64,000 bases of DNA, taken from Anastrepha obliqua. Its lineage: Eukaryota > Arthropoda > Insecta > Diptera > Tephritidae. Each line of letters opens with the position of its first letter. The stretch's first letter is position 1. The position numbers and the translations under genes are program-made. The DNA lies in the NCBI RefSeq assembly GCF_027943255.1, contig NC_072893.1:9734001-9798000 (forward strand), written 5' to 3'. The notes beneath the pieces were generated by a model, which saw only the letters and a list, made by a program, of their open reading frames with translations, was not told the origin of the DNA and did no database searches. Below are positions 11,030-21,619 of this stretch, in pieces.

Positions 11030-11125
11030 TTTGATTGATGTGGTAATGCCAATTTAGTTTAGAGTCCAAGCGAGCTTCCAGGTATTTAGCGGCTAGTTCT
11101 ATTGTACTTCTATTGTAACGTTTTG
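11030..11125 (-). pseudogene. non-LTR reverse transcriptase fragment
   Basis: Minus-strand reading with frame damage gives KYLEARLDSKLNWHYHI, the conserved block after the RT active site in I, LOA and Jockey-like elements (compare YLGVILDKKLTWETHV in the element at 14710). Only about 30 residues are recognisable, so the clade is uncertain. Confidence 0.5.
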
Positions 11126-11179
11126 CTTTACTATTTATTTTAATTGTACTGTAGTTCTACTTTGTATTGGTAGTAAATA

Positions 11180-12119
11180 CAGAGTCCCTCGCTGGAAGTA
11201 TAACCAATTAAAAACGGCCATAAATTTAGTTTGGAAAATTAGTTTTATTCAATTCAAAGTAAAAAATGCGTGAAAATAATACAAAAATAAGAATAAATTT
11301 ATTTTTGCTCGATATGAGCACCTTTTGCATTGACTATAGCCTTGAGACGGTCTAGAAATGAATCGCAAGTTGCCTGATTGTGACTTGCAGATAATTTGGC
11401 TCACTCGCTGACAATGGCTTCTTTCAGCGTCTCAAGACTGGTGAATCTTTTAGTTCGGACGCTGCTCTCTAAAACGGCTCAAAGAGAAGAATCCATCGGA
11501 TTCGCAACTGGTGAATTTGAAAGTCATTGTGTGGACGTTATGTCGTTCGGAACGTTGTTTTTTAGCCATTTTTGGTTCACTCTAGGTTTGTGAGACAGTG
11601 CCGAGTCCTGTTGAAACGTCCATGGCCTGCCACCAAAATGTTTGTCTGACCACGGCTTCAAAGAAATCTCCAGAATATTTTCCCAATAATGCTTTGCTCG
11701 ATGACGCTCGATGAAAATGATTGAAGAGCGCCCATCTGCGGTAACAGCGGCCCAAACCATTATCTGTGGCGGATGCTGCCTCTGTCAGAAAACATAATGT
11801 TCGGAAATTGACCGCTTTCAGCCAAGCGAAATAACTCTTTCGCTTGCTCAAGTCTGACTGGTTGCTGCTTTGATGTGAGATCATACGCTTTATTAATTTG
11901 AAGGTGCTCGAACAATCGCTGGTTGTGATTTTCCAGCCAAATGTAATGCAAGCACACCATTACGTTTGAAATCCACTACTGATTTTTCTTTTTTCCTCTC
12001 GCCAAAATGCTTCCGCGTGCTTGTACATAATACTCTGGACTATCATTTAGCCAACTCATAGACAGCTTATGTTCGTGCATCTGCTGCGCGAGCGGTTACA
12101 TTTCGAGTGCCGGACCCTG
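11180..12119 (-). mobile_element. DD37D (maT-like) Tc1/mariner element, both ends present
   Basis: TA dinucleotides at 11178-11179 and 12120-12121 flank 940 bp. The inverted ends CAGAGTCCCTCGCTGGAAGT and CAGGGTCCGGCACTCGAAAT extend to ATAACC/GTAACC and agree at about 21 of 28 positions. The element is shorter than an autonomous one of this type because the middle of the transposase gene is missing. Confidence 0.85.
11300..11960 (-). pseudogene. DD37D transposase pseudogene
   Basis: Minus-strand reading shows an N-terminal scrap (NGVLALHLAGKSQPAIVRA), then QQPVRLEQAKELFRLAESGQ and NIMFSD (first catalytic Asp block), then after a deletion MVWAAVTADGRSSIIF, WTFQQDSALSHKPRV (second Asp) and SPVANPMDSSLWAVLE (third Asp), ending KAIVNAKGAHIEQK. 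I count 37 residues between the second and third Asp, the DD37D spacing known for maT-type elements. Deletions, frameshifts near 11760 and 11520 and a stop near 11398 disable it. Confidence 0.8.
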
Positions 12120-12226
12120 TATGACTATATGGTTTCATTCTCATTAATTTCTAGGCACCAGTTATCAAACTATTCCTTAACTGAATTTAGTATCCCTGCA
12201 TTTTTTCAGTAGGGATACTTAAGTTT

Positions 12227-12652
12227 TTGTCTGATGTCAATTGGATTGCATCATCCGAAATTACTTCATTGAGCAATGCCTCCACATGCAAAACAGCAAA
12301 AGTCATGTGTAGAACTAACGACAAAAAACTTACTCAATTCGTACTTACGCTCTCGCGAAAGGAATGCAGAACTATCATGGGTATGCTAACAGATCACAAT
12401 CTATCGGCTGCACATGCTCACAAGTTAGGGATTGCTAACACGGACAAATGCGGAAAATGCAGAGAGGATGTTGAGGAGACTTTAGAACACCTTCTGTGCG
12501 TTTGTCCGGCATTATCAAAAACGCGACTAAGATGCCTGGGAGCCCCACTGTTTGAGGGTCTGGAAGACGTCTCAAAAGCGGAGCTCCCAGCCCTACTTAG
12601 ATTCGCCAAAAGCGCTGACATCCTACATGATGTCTACTTAAGGTATTCATAG
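12227..12652 (+). pseudogene. I-like non-LTR ORF2 C-terminus
   Basis: An uninterrupted 141-codon stretch encodes the end of a non-LTR ORF2 after the RNase H domain: STCKTAKVMCRTNDKKL, MGMLTDHNLSAAHAHKLG, then the C-terminal zinc-binding pattern CGKCREDVEETLEHLLCVCP. A short 3' UTR leads to the CTAAC tail at 12718. This is a 5'-truncated retrotransposon copy. Assignment to an I-like clade rests on the RNase H-linked zinc motif and tail; LOA is an alternative. Confidence 0.75.
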
Positions 12653-12717
12653 AGGTCGGTCTCCATCTGGTATCGCTAGGGACCAAAAGGTCTATGCGTG
12701 GCTTATTGCCAACCAGG

Positions 12718-12736
12718 CTAACCTAACCTAACCTAA
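12718..12736 (+). repeat. CTAAC pentamer tail of non-LTR copy
   Basis: Almost four units of CTAAC close the I-like fragment and abut the broken end of the mariner copy at 12736. Such short tandem 3' tails are typical of I-type elements without poly-A. A related but decayed tail (AACTTAACCTATCCTAACC) is at about 62157-62175. Confidence 0.75.
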
Positions 12737-13105
12737 TGCCTCCAATTCAGCGTCTTCGAAGGTTTTTGGCCTTCCTTCACGCGTACGGTCGTCAACATTA
12801 AAATCACCGTCATTGAAGCGACGGAACCAATTTCGACACGTTGTTTCACTTAAAGCAGCATTTCCATAAACTTTTTGTAGCTCTCGATGTGCTTCAGCTG
12901 CCGTTTTTTTCGAATGAAAGAGGAAAATCAACACTACCCTCAAATGACGATTATTCGGCATAAAATCAGACTCTTTCATAAAAGCAGTCGAAGCCGTTTT
13001 GTTACCATATGTCTAAGCTTGGCTTATGTCGTTTTTATGTTAGAATCGACTAGCACACACTGCTGGCGGCATCTATTGGCAAACAGCGGAACTTATTTGC
13101 CCACC
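12736..13105 (-). mobile_element. 5' fragment of mauritiana-like mariner
   Basis: On the minus strand it starts after a TA (13106-13107) with GGTGGGCAAATAAG, carries the same leader as the element at 271, and encodes MPNNRHLRVVLIFLFHSKKT, FGNAALSETTC-like text, NWFRRFNDGDFNVDDRTREG and TFEDAELEAL in one frame. It stops abruptly where the CTAAC tail begins, so the remaining 3' two thirds are lost. Only the first part of the DNA-binding region is present. Confidence 0.8.
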
Positions 13106-13107
13106 TA

Positions 13108-14568
13108 ATACTGAGAAATCAAAAACTGATTCACCGACCTTTAACAATTTCATCCAACTCACAGAAAGATGTAAATATAACAAATGTCTTCTTCACACGT
13201 CTTTCAATCGCTAACATATTTTTAATTATAATTTAAGTACTTGATATCTGCTATTTTTCGAAATGAAAAAACGTTCATTGTATCTCGCTGTACAACCCTT
13301 GAAAAAATTAGCCAAATCAAGAGGAGCCTGCCAATTTCGAATCCTTTTTGTTCAATCTTCAATCGTAAAATTATCTTCCATATTTGTTATAAACTAACAT
13401 TGGCTCACCCTTTTTACATTTTATTTGCGTGTGTGTGTTTTCACGCACACTTACACATGTGCCGTCCACCGAGTTGGTAACCAACGGCTCAACTTACGTC
13501 GCGGCTCTTAAGGGCTCATAAGGGTATTTGGTGGTACCTCGAGCACTTTCTAGCAAACTGTAAAAATAACAATGCAAAATAAAGCACAAAGCAGTTCACG
13601 AAATAGTTCCTAAAGCACATTTATATGTGTGTATGCCACCAGCGAAAGGATACATTTTCCACGCTTTTTAAAGCAATTTCAAAGTGCAATTTTTTTTAGT
13701 ACCTCTACACATCTACTCAACCTTGTGCCACATAAAAAGTTTATGATAACAATGGCGGTGCTAATGTGCGGCATTTTTTGTAAGCTTTTTTTCATGCTGA
13801 TACGAGTACAACAACAACTACAACTACTTATAAATGTTTACTTATAAATGTGTATTTACCAAGCGCACCAATGAAAAATAGAAAGAAAATGTAATTCACA
13901 TTTTTACGAGCTACACACAAACTATTAAGTCTCTGGTTTTAGCTTAGAGGGCTTTGGAACTGAAATTAAAATTTTATTACGAAAGTTATTACAATTTAAT
14001 AAACACTAGTTTGCATCATTTCTTTAACTTTTCTGTTGCCTGTCCAATTATCACAATTTACTAGCAGTGCATTTTAACTTAACTTTCGGCAAAGCAACGC
14101 ACGAACAGTTTTATTCTACTTTTTCAATTTCAACTGTTATTTCAACTTTTATTGCTCCTACGCGTAGCTATGACTCCGCCTCCACAGTTTTCCACAAATA
14201 TTTTTGGCTTTGGTTTTGTTGTTTTATATTTAATCACATTTTTTTTAATATTTATTTCTTTTTCTCCTTGTTGCTTAAGAGTTGTTGATGATAGTTGGCT
14301 ACAAATCTGGACGATTTGCGAGCAAACGATTTTTGCAGTGCTTTTAAGTTATTGCATTTTTATATAAATAAAAACTAAAATTTGTTTTATTTATTACACT
14401 TTTTAATTGACAATACCCTTGTAGGCGAAAAAATATAACTGACTTTTTCACAGTGAACTGCACAAATTATTGTATACAAATAAAAGTAAAAGGGGAGGAA
14501 TCAAAAAGTTCATGAAATGAAGAGGAGAAAATATGAAATTTGACATGCAACTATTCCTCCTTTAACAC
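13108..14568. other. non-coding, no assigned feature
   Basis: AT-rich sequence with short open frames and a GTGTGTGTGTTTTCACGCACAC-like patch near 13430. I recognise no gene or element. Confidence 0.35.
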
Positions 14569-14708
14569 AGGGCCGATGAATTAGGGAGACTTGGCACCAA
14601 GTTGACTGATGAGTATGCAGACAATGACACAGGCACACCCATACAAACATGTAAGCTGCTTATCTTTGAGGATATTGCAAGAGCAGCGAATGAAAGATGG
14701 CGAAATAG
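14569..14708 (+). pseudogene. I-like non-LTR RNase H end fragment
   Basis: Plus-strand reading gives ADELGRLGTKLTDEYADND, TGTPIQTCKLLIFEDIARAA and NERW, the last part of a non-LTR RNase H domain and linker, comparable with the region that precedes STCKTAK in the fragment at 12227. It ends where the LOA-like element appears to begin. Confidence 0.55.
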
Positions 14709-14778
14709 TAATGGAACCTTGTCATGTCGGTCTCCTTGCCGCGGGGATGAGGCTTAAGTGGGGAGTTAACCCCATTCT

Positions 14779-16257
14779 ATGGAGATTAACTTACCACGAA
14801 CTAAGAGGGCAGCTCCACATAGGAATTGGGTATCCACTCAACCGCGGAACGGCGGAATTGGTGGCCACCCAAGTACTATGTGGAGAGTACCGTACCGACA
14901 ACCTGGCAGGAGGTATAAAATGCATTTTTCTACAATGTGGAGGCTCAACAAGGATCTCTCTGCACGAGGTAACCCACTTCTGGGAAATCCTCCCGTCGAG
15001 CAATCGACGGCTCGGGCATCGGATGTGCAGGCCCGAACCCCACATTCCCCTATGACCGGAACTGACACCCAGGGTTCCGGAGGAAGCAAACTACTAGTGG
15101 TGAAACATGGCACATTGGCTATGCCAATGGAGAGCCGAGTGAGTGTGAGTGATACACCGCCGTCGAAACGATCTGAAGCAACTGAACAAGTTGTGGAGGA
15201 TGTGGAGATGGCGGACAATCTCTCAGTAGACTCAGACGGATCTCTGGTACCGAGTAAGTCTTTGATAACGGTTAAACCTGGTGCGAATCAGGTAAGTACC
15301 GGTAAAAAGACCGAAGTTATTGGAGATTCGAACGCAGGTGTTGGTCTAACCGCAAGGCAGATCAAACGAAGGAGACAGAAGGCGAGGCAAGCCGAAGCAC
15401 TAGCTAAGGCAAGGACTCAAGCTCCGTCAACTTCGACACCTGTAACGGAAACGGGAAAGCGTGGCAGAACAGAGGATTCCTCTGTAGCGCTGCGCTCTTC
15501 CGGAAACGAAACGGGGTCTGTGCCAACGACAGGGAAGAGGAGAAAGGCAAAGAAGAGGAAAGTCGAGAGACGGAATTCGGAAATGCCTGCATCCTCGACC
15601 CAATCCAAGGCAGACAAACCTTTGCCTGACAAGGCAGAGGCTAAGGGACCTCAAATGTCGAATGACACTCTTCCGTCAACGTCTGGCGAATCATTCGCGA
15701 GAATGGCAGCAAAGGCAATGACGGTGGAGATACATACCGACAAACAAGATGGTCTACTGTCCAAAGGGCAACAAGACTATCTTGATAGCTATCTTTGGAA
15801 AGCTATCGGTGAGTCGAAAGACGCGCCGACGTTCGAGGGGAAAAGCGTGGTGGACGGCATCGTAAAGGTGCACTGTTCCAATGCTTTTTCCCGAGAATGG
15901 CTAGAAAAAGCTATAGCAAAGATTCCAGCCTGCGAAAACAGCAAGTTTATTCTTGTTGAGAGTAGCAAAGAAAGGCTGGTACGAGCGAGTGTCTGGATTC
16001 CGGGTCCTTCCTGTAATTCAGCAGAACTCCTCAAACGCATCCGTGTTCAGAACAAGGATCTTGACACGACTCTCTGGAGAGTATACTCCTGCACCAGGCA
16101 GAAATCCGCCACCACTTCGGAGACGGGTTCCCACCTGGTACTGGGTATCGATCTTGGGTCCCTCAAGGTGCTTAAGTCGAAGTACGGTTGCCGTCCTCAC
16201 CTACATCTGGGGCGGATCCAGTTCCGCGTCCAGGATAAGGTGGAGGACAAAGCGTAA
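14779..16257 (+). CDS. LOA-like ORF1 nucleic-acid-binding protein
   Basis: Uninterrupted 492-codon ORF. ORF1 proteins coat element RNA and help deliver the ribonucleoprotein to the nucleus. Residues about 1-150 are low-complexity; an acidic patch (VVEDVEMADNLSVDSDGS) precedes basic clusters such as KRRRQKARQAEALAKA and GKRRKAKKRKVERR near 190-275. From about 300 the sequence is folded-looking, with LVRASVWIPGPS at about 400-411, resembling the DUF4780-like region I know from fly retrotransposon ORF1s. No CCHC zinc knuckle is visible. The start is uncertain: Met codons at 14917 and 15052 are alternatives. It ends 14 bases before ORF2. Confidence 0.8.
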   Translation: MEINLPRTKRAAPHRNWVSTQPRNGGIGGHPSTMWRVPYRQPGRRYKMHFSTMWRLNKDLSARGNPLLGNPPVEQSTARASDVQARTPHSPMTGTDTQGSGGSKLLVVKHGTLAMPMESRVSVSDTPPSKRSEATEQVVEDVEMADNLSVDSDGSLVPSKSLITVKPGANQVSTGKKTEVIGDSNAGVGLTARQIKRRRQKARQAEALAKARTQAPSTSTPVTETGKRGRTEDSSVALRSSGNETGSVPTTGKRRKAKKRKVERRNSEMPASSTQSKADKPLPDKAEAKGPQMSNDTLPSTSGESFARMAAKAMTVEIHTDKQDGLLSKGQQDYLDSYLWKAIGESKDAPTFEGKSVVDGIVKVHCSNAFSREWLEKAIAKIPACENSKFILVESSKERLVRASVWIPGPSCNSAELLKRIRVQNKDLDTTLWRVYSCTRQKSATTSETGSHLVLGIDLGSLKVLKSKYGCRPHLHLGRIQFRVQDKVEDKA

Positions 16258-16271
16258 ATATACTCAGTCTC

Positions 16272-19200
16272 ATGACTGAAGTAATATTTACACAGATTAA
16301 TCTGCAGCATAGCAAAGCGTCTACGGCTCTCTTGTGCCGTAGGCATGCAAAACTGCAAACAAACCCACACATAATACTTATACAAGAACCATGGGTATGT
16401 CACAAGCGTATCTGTGGTCTAAGTGCTATGTCGTGGGGACAAATACTTCATTGTGAAGGGAATGTGAGACCGCGAGCATGTATTATCATGCCGAGGTTGA
16501 TCGAACACACGATGTTAAAAGAGCTATGCTCTGGAGATATCGTTGCTGCAAAAATAAAGTACTGGAAAAGTGGGAACAGTGTCGAAGCTATCATAGTTTC
16601 GGCCTACCTACCCTATGACTCTGTACAGCCACCTCCTTCGAGGGAGCTAAGAGAAGTGGTCAAGTACGCAGAATCCAATAATCTGGGGCTAATAGTGGGC
16701 TGTGACGCAAATTCACAGAACATTGTGTGGGGAAGCAGCAAATGCAACCCCAGAGGTCTCAAGTTACTGGATTTTATCCTGTCATCCGATTTGGTCATTC
16801 AAAACACTGGTAACAAACCAACTTTTGTGACCAGAAGGAGACAAGAGGTGATTGATTTAACACTTACCAATAGGTCAGTTGGAAATCAAATCAACCGATG
16901 GCGAGTTTTGGAAGAGGACTCTCTTTCTGATCATCGTCTTATCGAATTCCGACTGGGAATTGACACAATATCAATACCTTCCGGTAGGAATCCTCGAAAT
17001 GTGGACTGGGACAGGTATGGTGAGCTTGTAACAGAGCGATTACCAAACCTGAAAAAACTCAAATCAGCAGAAATGATTGAAGATGCGACTAAGAAATTAG
17101 AAGGTACTTTAATCAATTGCTTCGAGGAACTGTGTCCACTCAGGCAAAGCAGACAGGGGAAAGCGGTTCCTTGGTGGAACCCTGAACTGTCGAAGCTTCG
17201 TGTACGGTCCAGGAAACTTCTTAATAAGGCCTTGAAGACCAAAACAGAAGAGGACTGGGCCAATCATCGACTTACACAGAGAGAATATAAGAAGAAAGTA
17301 CGGCAAGCCAAACTTGAATCCTATAGAAATTTCTGCAGTAACGTCGAAGAAATGAGGGAAACAGCGAGACTTTGTAAGGTCCTTCATTTAGACCGCTCAG
17401 TAAGGCTGGATTCCATTCGAAAACCTGATGGTTCATACACCATTTCCAAATCGGAAACGTTTAATGCTTTACTCGAAACCCACTTTCCGGGTAGTAGAAC
17501 TCTCTCTGAAGGTGAGAGTGGCATGAACAACAACGGTGGCAATGGTGGAACCTCTAGGTACAGCTGGTATATTGCTAGTCGGATAGTGACAAGGGAATCG
17601 ATAAGGTTTTCCTTATCTTCCTTTGAAAACTTTAAGTCCCCTGGACCTGACGGAATATATCCAGCAATGCTTAAAAAAAGGAGGAGACAGGCTGATTGAG
17701 GCCCTGAAAAGGATCTTTACAGCCTGTCTTGCATTTGGTTATATACCATCCCTATGGCGACGCGTAAGAGTAGTATTTATTCCGAAACCAGGAAAAGATG
17801 ACTATTCCCTAGCAAAAAGTTTTAGACCAATCAGTTTGACATCGTTCATGTTGAAAAGTCTGGAACGAGTGGTGGAGAAACATATTCGAGTGGGGGTATT
17901 GCCGAGAAGTCCACTTAGTAGAAATCAACACGCTTACCAGAGTGGAAAATCATGTGAATCAGCCTTACACGATCTTGTTAGCAAGATTGAAGCTGGGCTG
18001 GAAGCTGACGAATACACAATGGGCGTGTTCGTGGACATTGAGGGGGCTTTTGATAATGCCACTTTCGGCTCGATATGTTCTTCTGCCGAACGACACGGAG
18101 TTAATCAAGCCATTATAAAATGGATATACTCCATGCTCTCTGAGAGGCTGTTAACCGCTGGTGGGAGCGATGACGAGCAAATCACAGTCAGGGCCAAGCA
18201 AGGATGTCCCCAAGGGGGTGTTCTTTCTCCGCTGCTGTGGTGCTTCGTCGTAGACTCCCTATTAGTGGAGATGCAGGAACTCGGCTTTCATGTCCAAGCA
18301 TATGCGGACGACGTCTGTGCGCTAACATCGGATAAATCCTTAAGGAGGCTTTGCACGAAAGTGCAGAGGATTCTTGACAAAATCGATGAATGGTGCATGA
18401 GACAAGGTCTTTCCGTTAATCCGAACAAAACAACCATAGTCTTGTTTACGAGAAAACGGAAATTGGATGGACTCAGTCTTCCAACACTGAAAGGTGTGAC
18501 ACTTGGTCTTTCCAACGAAGTTAAATATCTAGGAGTAATTTTGGATAAGAAGCTGACTTGGGAGACACACGTTTCACTGAAGGTGAATCGTGCATTGAAG
18601 ATTTTTCAGCAATGCCGTAGAGCCTTTGGCAAAACTTGGGGTCTGAAACCTGCTGTGGTCCTATGGATATACACGGCACTTATCAGACCAATCATCACTT
18701 ACGCTTCTGTGGTCTGGTGGCGACGGAGCATGGTTAAGTCCACAATCCGGGAACTATACAGGCTGCAAAGAAGTGTATGTTTATGCATCACGGGTGCCAT
18801 GAGTACAACCTCTGGAGATGCCCTAAATGCTATGCTCGATTTGCTCCCCCTGGATCTTAAGATACAACAGGAAGCAATAAAAGCAATGTGCAGACTCCAT
18901 AAATATGGTCTCTGGCACGAAGATGGAACTTCGGGACACAGAGAAATCTTTAAGTTGCTGTCGGAGCAGTGTCCACTGTTTTTGGCACCTAAAGATGACC
19001 TGATACCCACAGTTTCATTCGGAAGGAAATTTGATGTCAGATTTCCATTGCGTGAGCAATGGAGCAATCCAGGAGGCATGCAGGGAGGTTTGACGGATAT
19101 TTTCTTTACCGATGGGTCCAAGACTGAAATAGGGTCTGGAGCCGGATGGTACTTAAACGATAGTAATAAGTATCACTACGCTATGGGGGGAATGGCAACT

Positions 19201-19932
19201 GTTTTCCAAACAGAAGTTTTTGCCATCCTAAAAGTAGCCGAATGGATAATCGAGAGGAGATGGAGCGGGAAACAGATTGGAGTCTTCAGTGACAGTCAGG
19301 CTGCATTGAAGGCCCTGGAGAACGCGAAGCAAACCTCAAAGATTGTTCAAGAATGTAAGAAGAAGCTTAATTCTGTCGCAAGACAAAACAGGCTTGTACT
19401 TATATGGGTTCCGGGACACTCCGGTGTTCAAGGAAACGAAATTGCCGACGAATTGGCCAACCGTGGATCAGCGGTGCCCCCACAGGGGCCAGAGCCAATA
19501 ATCGGAATCAGTCCCGCAGGAATCAAGAACTGGATCAACGATTATGTAGGCAATTTACATAAAGAGCGATGGTCCGGTCTAGAACGCTGCAGAACTGCAA
19601 AGTGTTTTGTGACAAGTCCGAACAGAAAACTGTCAAACTTTCTACTAAAACTTAGAAGGAAAGACATTCGGTTGATGGTCGGCATCATTACAGGACACAA
19701 CCCATGGGGTCAGCATATGACCACCATTGGAATCATCGAGGACCCGGTATGCCTGTCATGCTTGGAGGAGGCGGATAGCACTGAGCACTTTCTCTGTGAG
19801 TGTCCTGCCTTTGCTAGAGCGCGACTACGGGTATTGGGTTCCGATGTCATGGGAATGGGTAATATTCGTTCTCTAAAACTGGAGGATATTTACAGATTTG
19901 TCAAAGAATCTGGAAAATTCTCACAGGACTAA
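16272..19932 (+). CDS. LOA-like ORF2: endonuclease, RT, RNase H (one frameshift)
   Basis: ORF2 nicks target DNA and copies the element RNA onto it. From 16272: an APE endonuclease with QINLQHSKAST, IQEPW (Glu39), VGCDANSQNIVW and SDHRLIEF. The RT begins SFENFKSPGPDGIYPAML; at the seven-A run after that (about 17669-17676) the frame breaks, with one base too many. The second frame runs to 19932 and holds FRPISLTSFMLK, VFVDIEGAFDNATF, GCPQGGVLSPLLW, AYADDV (Tyr at 18301), the RNase H residues in FFTDGSK, FQTEVFAI, SDSQAALKAL and NEIADELANRG, and the zinc pattern CLSCLEEADSTEHFLCECP. Apart from that single break it looks intact, so the mutation or an assembly error is recent. Confidence 0.9.
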
Positions 19933-20122
19933 CTATCTCTATCTCTGTCTCTATTCTTTCCTATCTCTTTCTCTGATACTTTTCTCCCTCCCTCCTTTGA
20001 CTATCTACCCCCTTTCCAGAGCTTTAAATACAATGGGCTTTTTAGCCTGAGTGTTTTGGGAGCCACCAAATCTCCTGGTGCTCCTTGGCTCGACCTTTTC
20101 AAATTCAATTCAAATTCAATGG
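19933..20122 (+). other. LOA-like 3' UTR and tail
   Basis: Pyrimidine-rich text (CTATCTCTATCTCTGTCTCT) then TTTAGCCTGAGTGTTTTGGG and GGTGCTCCTTGGCTCGA, ending in CAAATTCAATTCAAATTCAA. The same 3' UTR is present in reverse at 35705-35870, which confirms it as part of the element. Confidence 0.8.
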
Positions 20123-20160
20123 AACCACCTGCAGAATCTCCTGACAATTGGGGCCATATC

Positions 20161-20285
20161 TTAAGGGGTTATATACAGTTAGAATTTTCAAAAAATCAGT
20201 GTGTTATTGTTTTCTTTTTTATACCTGAAAGGTAAATTTTTACTTTTCTCTCCCAAAACTAGAAAATATTTAAAAGTGGTGGTCA
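20161..20285 (+). mobile_element. 5' end fragment of TTAA family 2
   Basis: TTAAGGGGTTATATACAGTT followed by AGAATTTTCAAAAA matches the left end of the element at 50543. Homology fades within about 60-120 bp, and no right end lies nearby, so this is a solo end or a very short deletion derivative. Confidence 0.55.
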
Positions 20286-20289
20286 GTAT

Positions 20290-21610
20290 AAGCAGCTAAG
20301 CCAAGCAGTAAACTTGTCAGTACAAAGCAAAGACTTGGTAATGAGGAGGATGGAGCGCCACTCTGAAGTAATGCGAAATCGATTCCAGTATGGGCGACAG
20401 TTCCAAATGAGGGGGAATTTTTTAGTATCCGGACCTATCATTGCTGCGAGGGCAGCGGAGTTGCATATGCATCAAAAGTCGCTGAAGGTTCACTCACTCT
20501 CTCCATTTCAGCATGCCTATCAAAGCGGAAATCCTGCGAGTCGGCACTGCAAAACCTTGTTGCTAGGATAAATCAGGCCATCGACACGAGGGACTACGCT
20601 ATGATATACGCTATTCTTGGATATGGAGGGGGCTTTTGATAACGCCACTTTCGACAGTATGTGCAGCTCTGCCCGTGGGATTGGCGTAGACCTGGTGCTG
20701 GTGAATTGAATTCGTTCAATGCTAGCCCAAAGAATCGTCACGGTGTGGACGGAGGAGGATCTGCTGGTGACATCCGAGGTTAATAGAGGCTGCTCCCAAG
20801 GTGGTGTGCCGTCTCCACTACTCTGGTGCATGGTGATCGATCCTCTACTCACCACCTTAGTTGAAGCTTTCTCCTAGCAAGATCCTATGGACCTATGATA
20901 AGACCTATTATCACCTATGTGTCAGTAGAGTAGTAGTGAAAAGTAAGGAGGACCTTATCGAGAATACAATGGACTTCGATCCAACGATTCTCTCCATGCC
21001 CCTTGACTCCAGCCACGCTGCGCCCATGGCCTTACACAGCCCCCCAACCACATCAGTGGCAGACGAGTCCTGTAAATCTAGGCTGAACTATATCGGTAGA
21101 CATAACAGTCTGATGTTAACATGGGTAACGAGACCTCTGACTGCTTAGCTAGGATGGGCTCTGAGGCCAACTTCTTTGGCCCGGAGTCCATTCTGCCCCT
21201 CCCTTCTGCCCTCAAAGCCACGGTTAGGAAACGGGTTGTGGGTTTTAGTACCACAAGCGAGCTTGGCAGGCAGAGAGAAATTGAAGATAGGCAAAACTGA
21301 TGTTATCTATCATGTCCGACCGATTGTCGCAGTTCCTCCTGTCATTAAGCAAAGAGGACTACAGACAACTGGTTGGACAGATGACGGGCCACTTTCTGTG
21401 GGTGAAGCACATCTCAGACAGTGTACTTTGCCCAGCTTGGGAAGAGCAGGATGAAACGTCGGACCACTTTCTGCCCTGCCTTCGCTCGAATCAGGTTGGC
21501 TCCTTGGCGCCACGACATCTACTCAGATTTCTTCGGAGGTCGAATAGATTTAAAGAAAATAAAAAGGGAATCCGATTGCAGTACAATGGACTTAATTGTG
21601 TCTTAGAGCT
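20290..21610 (+). pseudogene. decayed LOA-like ORF2 relic
   Basis: After frame correction by eye, blocks reading FQHAYQSG, AIDTRDYAMIYAILDM, GAFDNATFDSMCSSA, GCSQGGVPSPLLWC, DCLARMGSEA and LSQFLLSLSKEDYRQLVGQM plus DETSDHFLPC appear in the order RT, RNase H end, zinc region. The YADD block and most of RNase H are deleted around 20870-21110. Relationship to the element at 14710 is clear from FQHAYQSG and GAFDNATF, but divergence is large. Confidence 0.75.
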
Positions 21611-21619
21611 CTACTTGCT

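Larger units (their letters stand above)
14710..20122 (+). mobile_element. nearly complete LOA-like non-LTR retrotransposon
   Basis: About 5.4 kb with ORF1, a 14-bp spacer, ORF2 (endonuclease, reverse transcriptase, RNase H, zinc motif), a pyrimidine-rich 3' UTR and a short CAAATTCAATT-type tail. The 5' boundary is approximate: it is placed where the RNase H fragment of another family ends. I could not find a convincing target-site duplication. Fragments of the same family are at 1498, 20290, 35540-36890 and probably 44200. LOA is favoured because ORF2 has an RNase H domain and ORF1 lacks visible CCHC knuckles; R1 or I placement cannot be excluded without a tree. Confidence 0.85.

Noticed and set aside
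14609..15055. 148-codon frame overlapping the ORF1 start
   Set aside because: It overlaps ORF1 in another frame and reads no recognised domain; ORF1's frame continues into the conserved C-terminal region, so this is taken as a shadow.
17660..17685. Programmed frameshift signal in the LOA ORF2
   Set aside because: The required shift is +1 across a plain A-run within the RT domain, not at a domain boundary, and ORF2s of this kind are normally one frame; a one-base indel is simpler.
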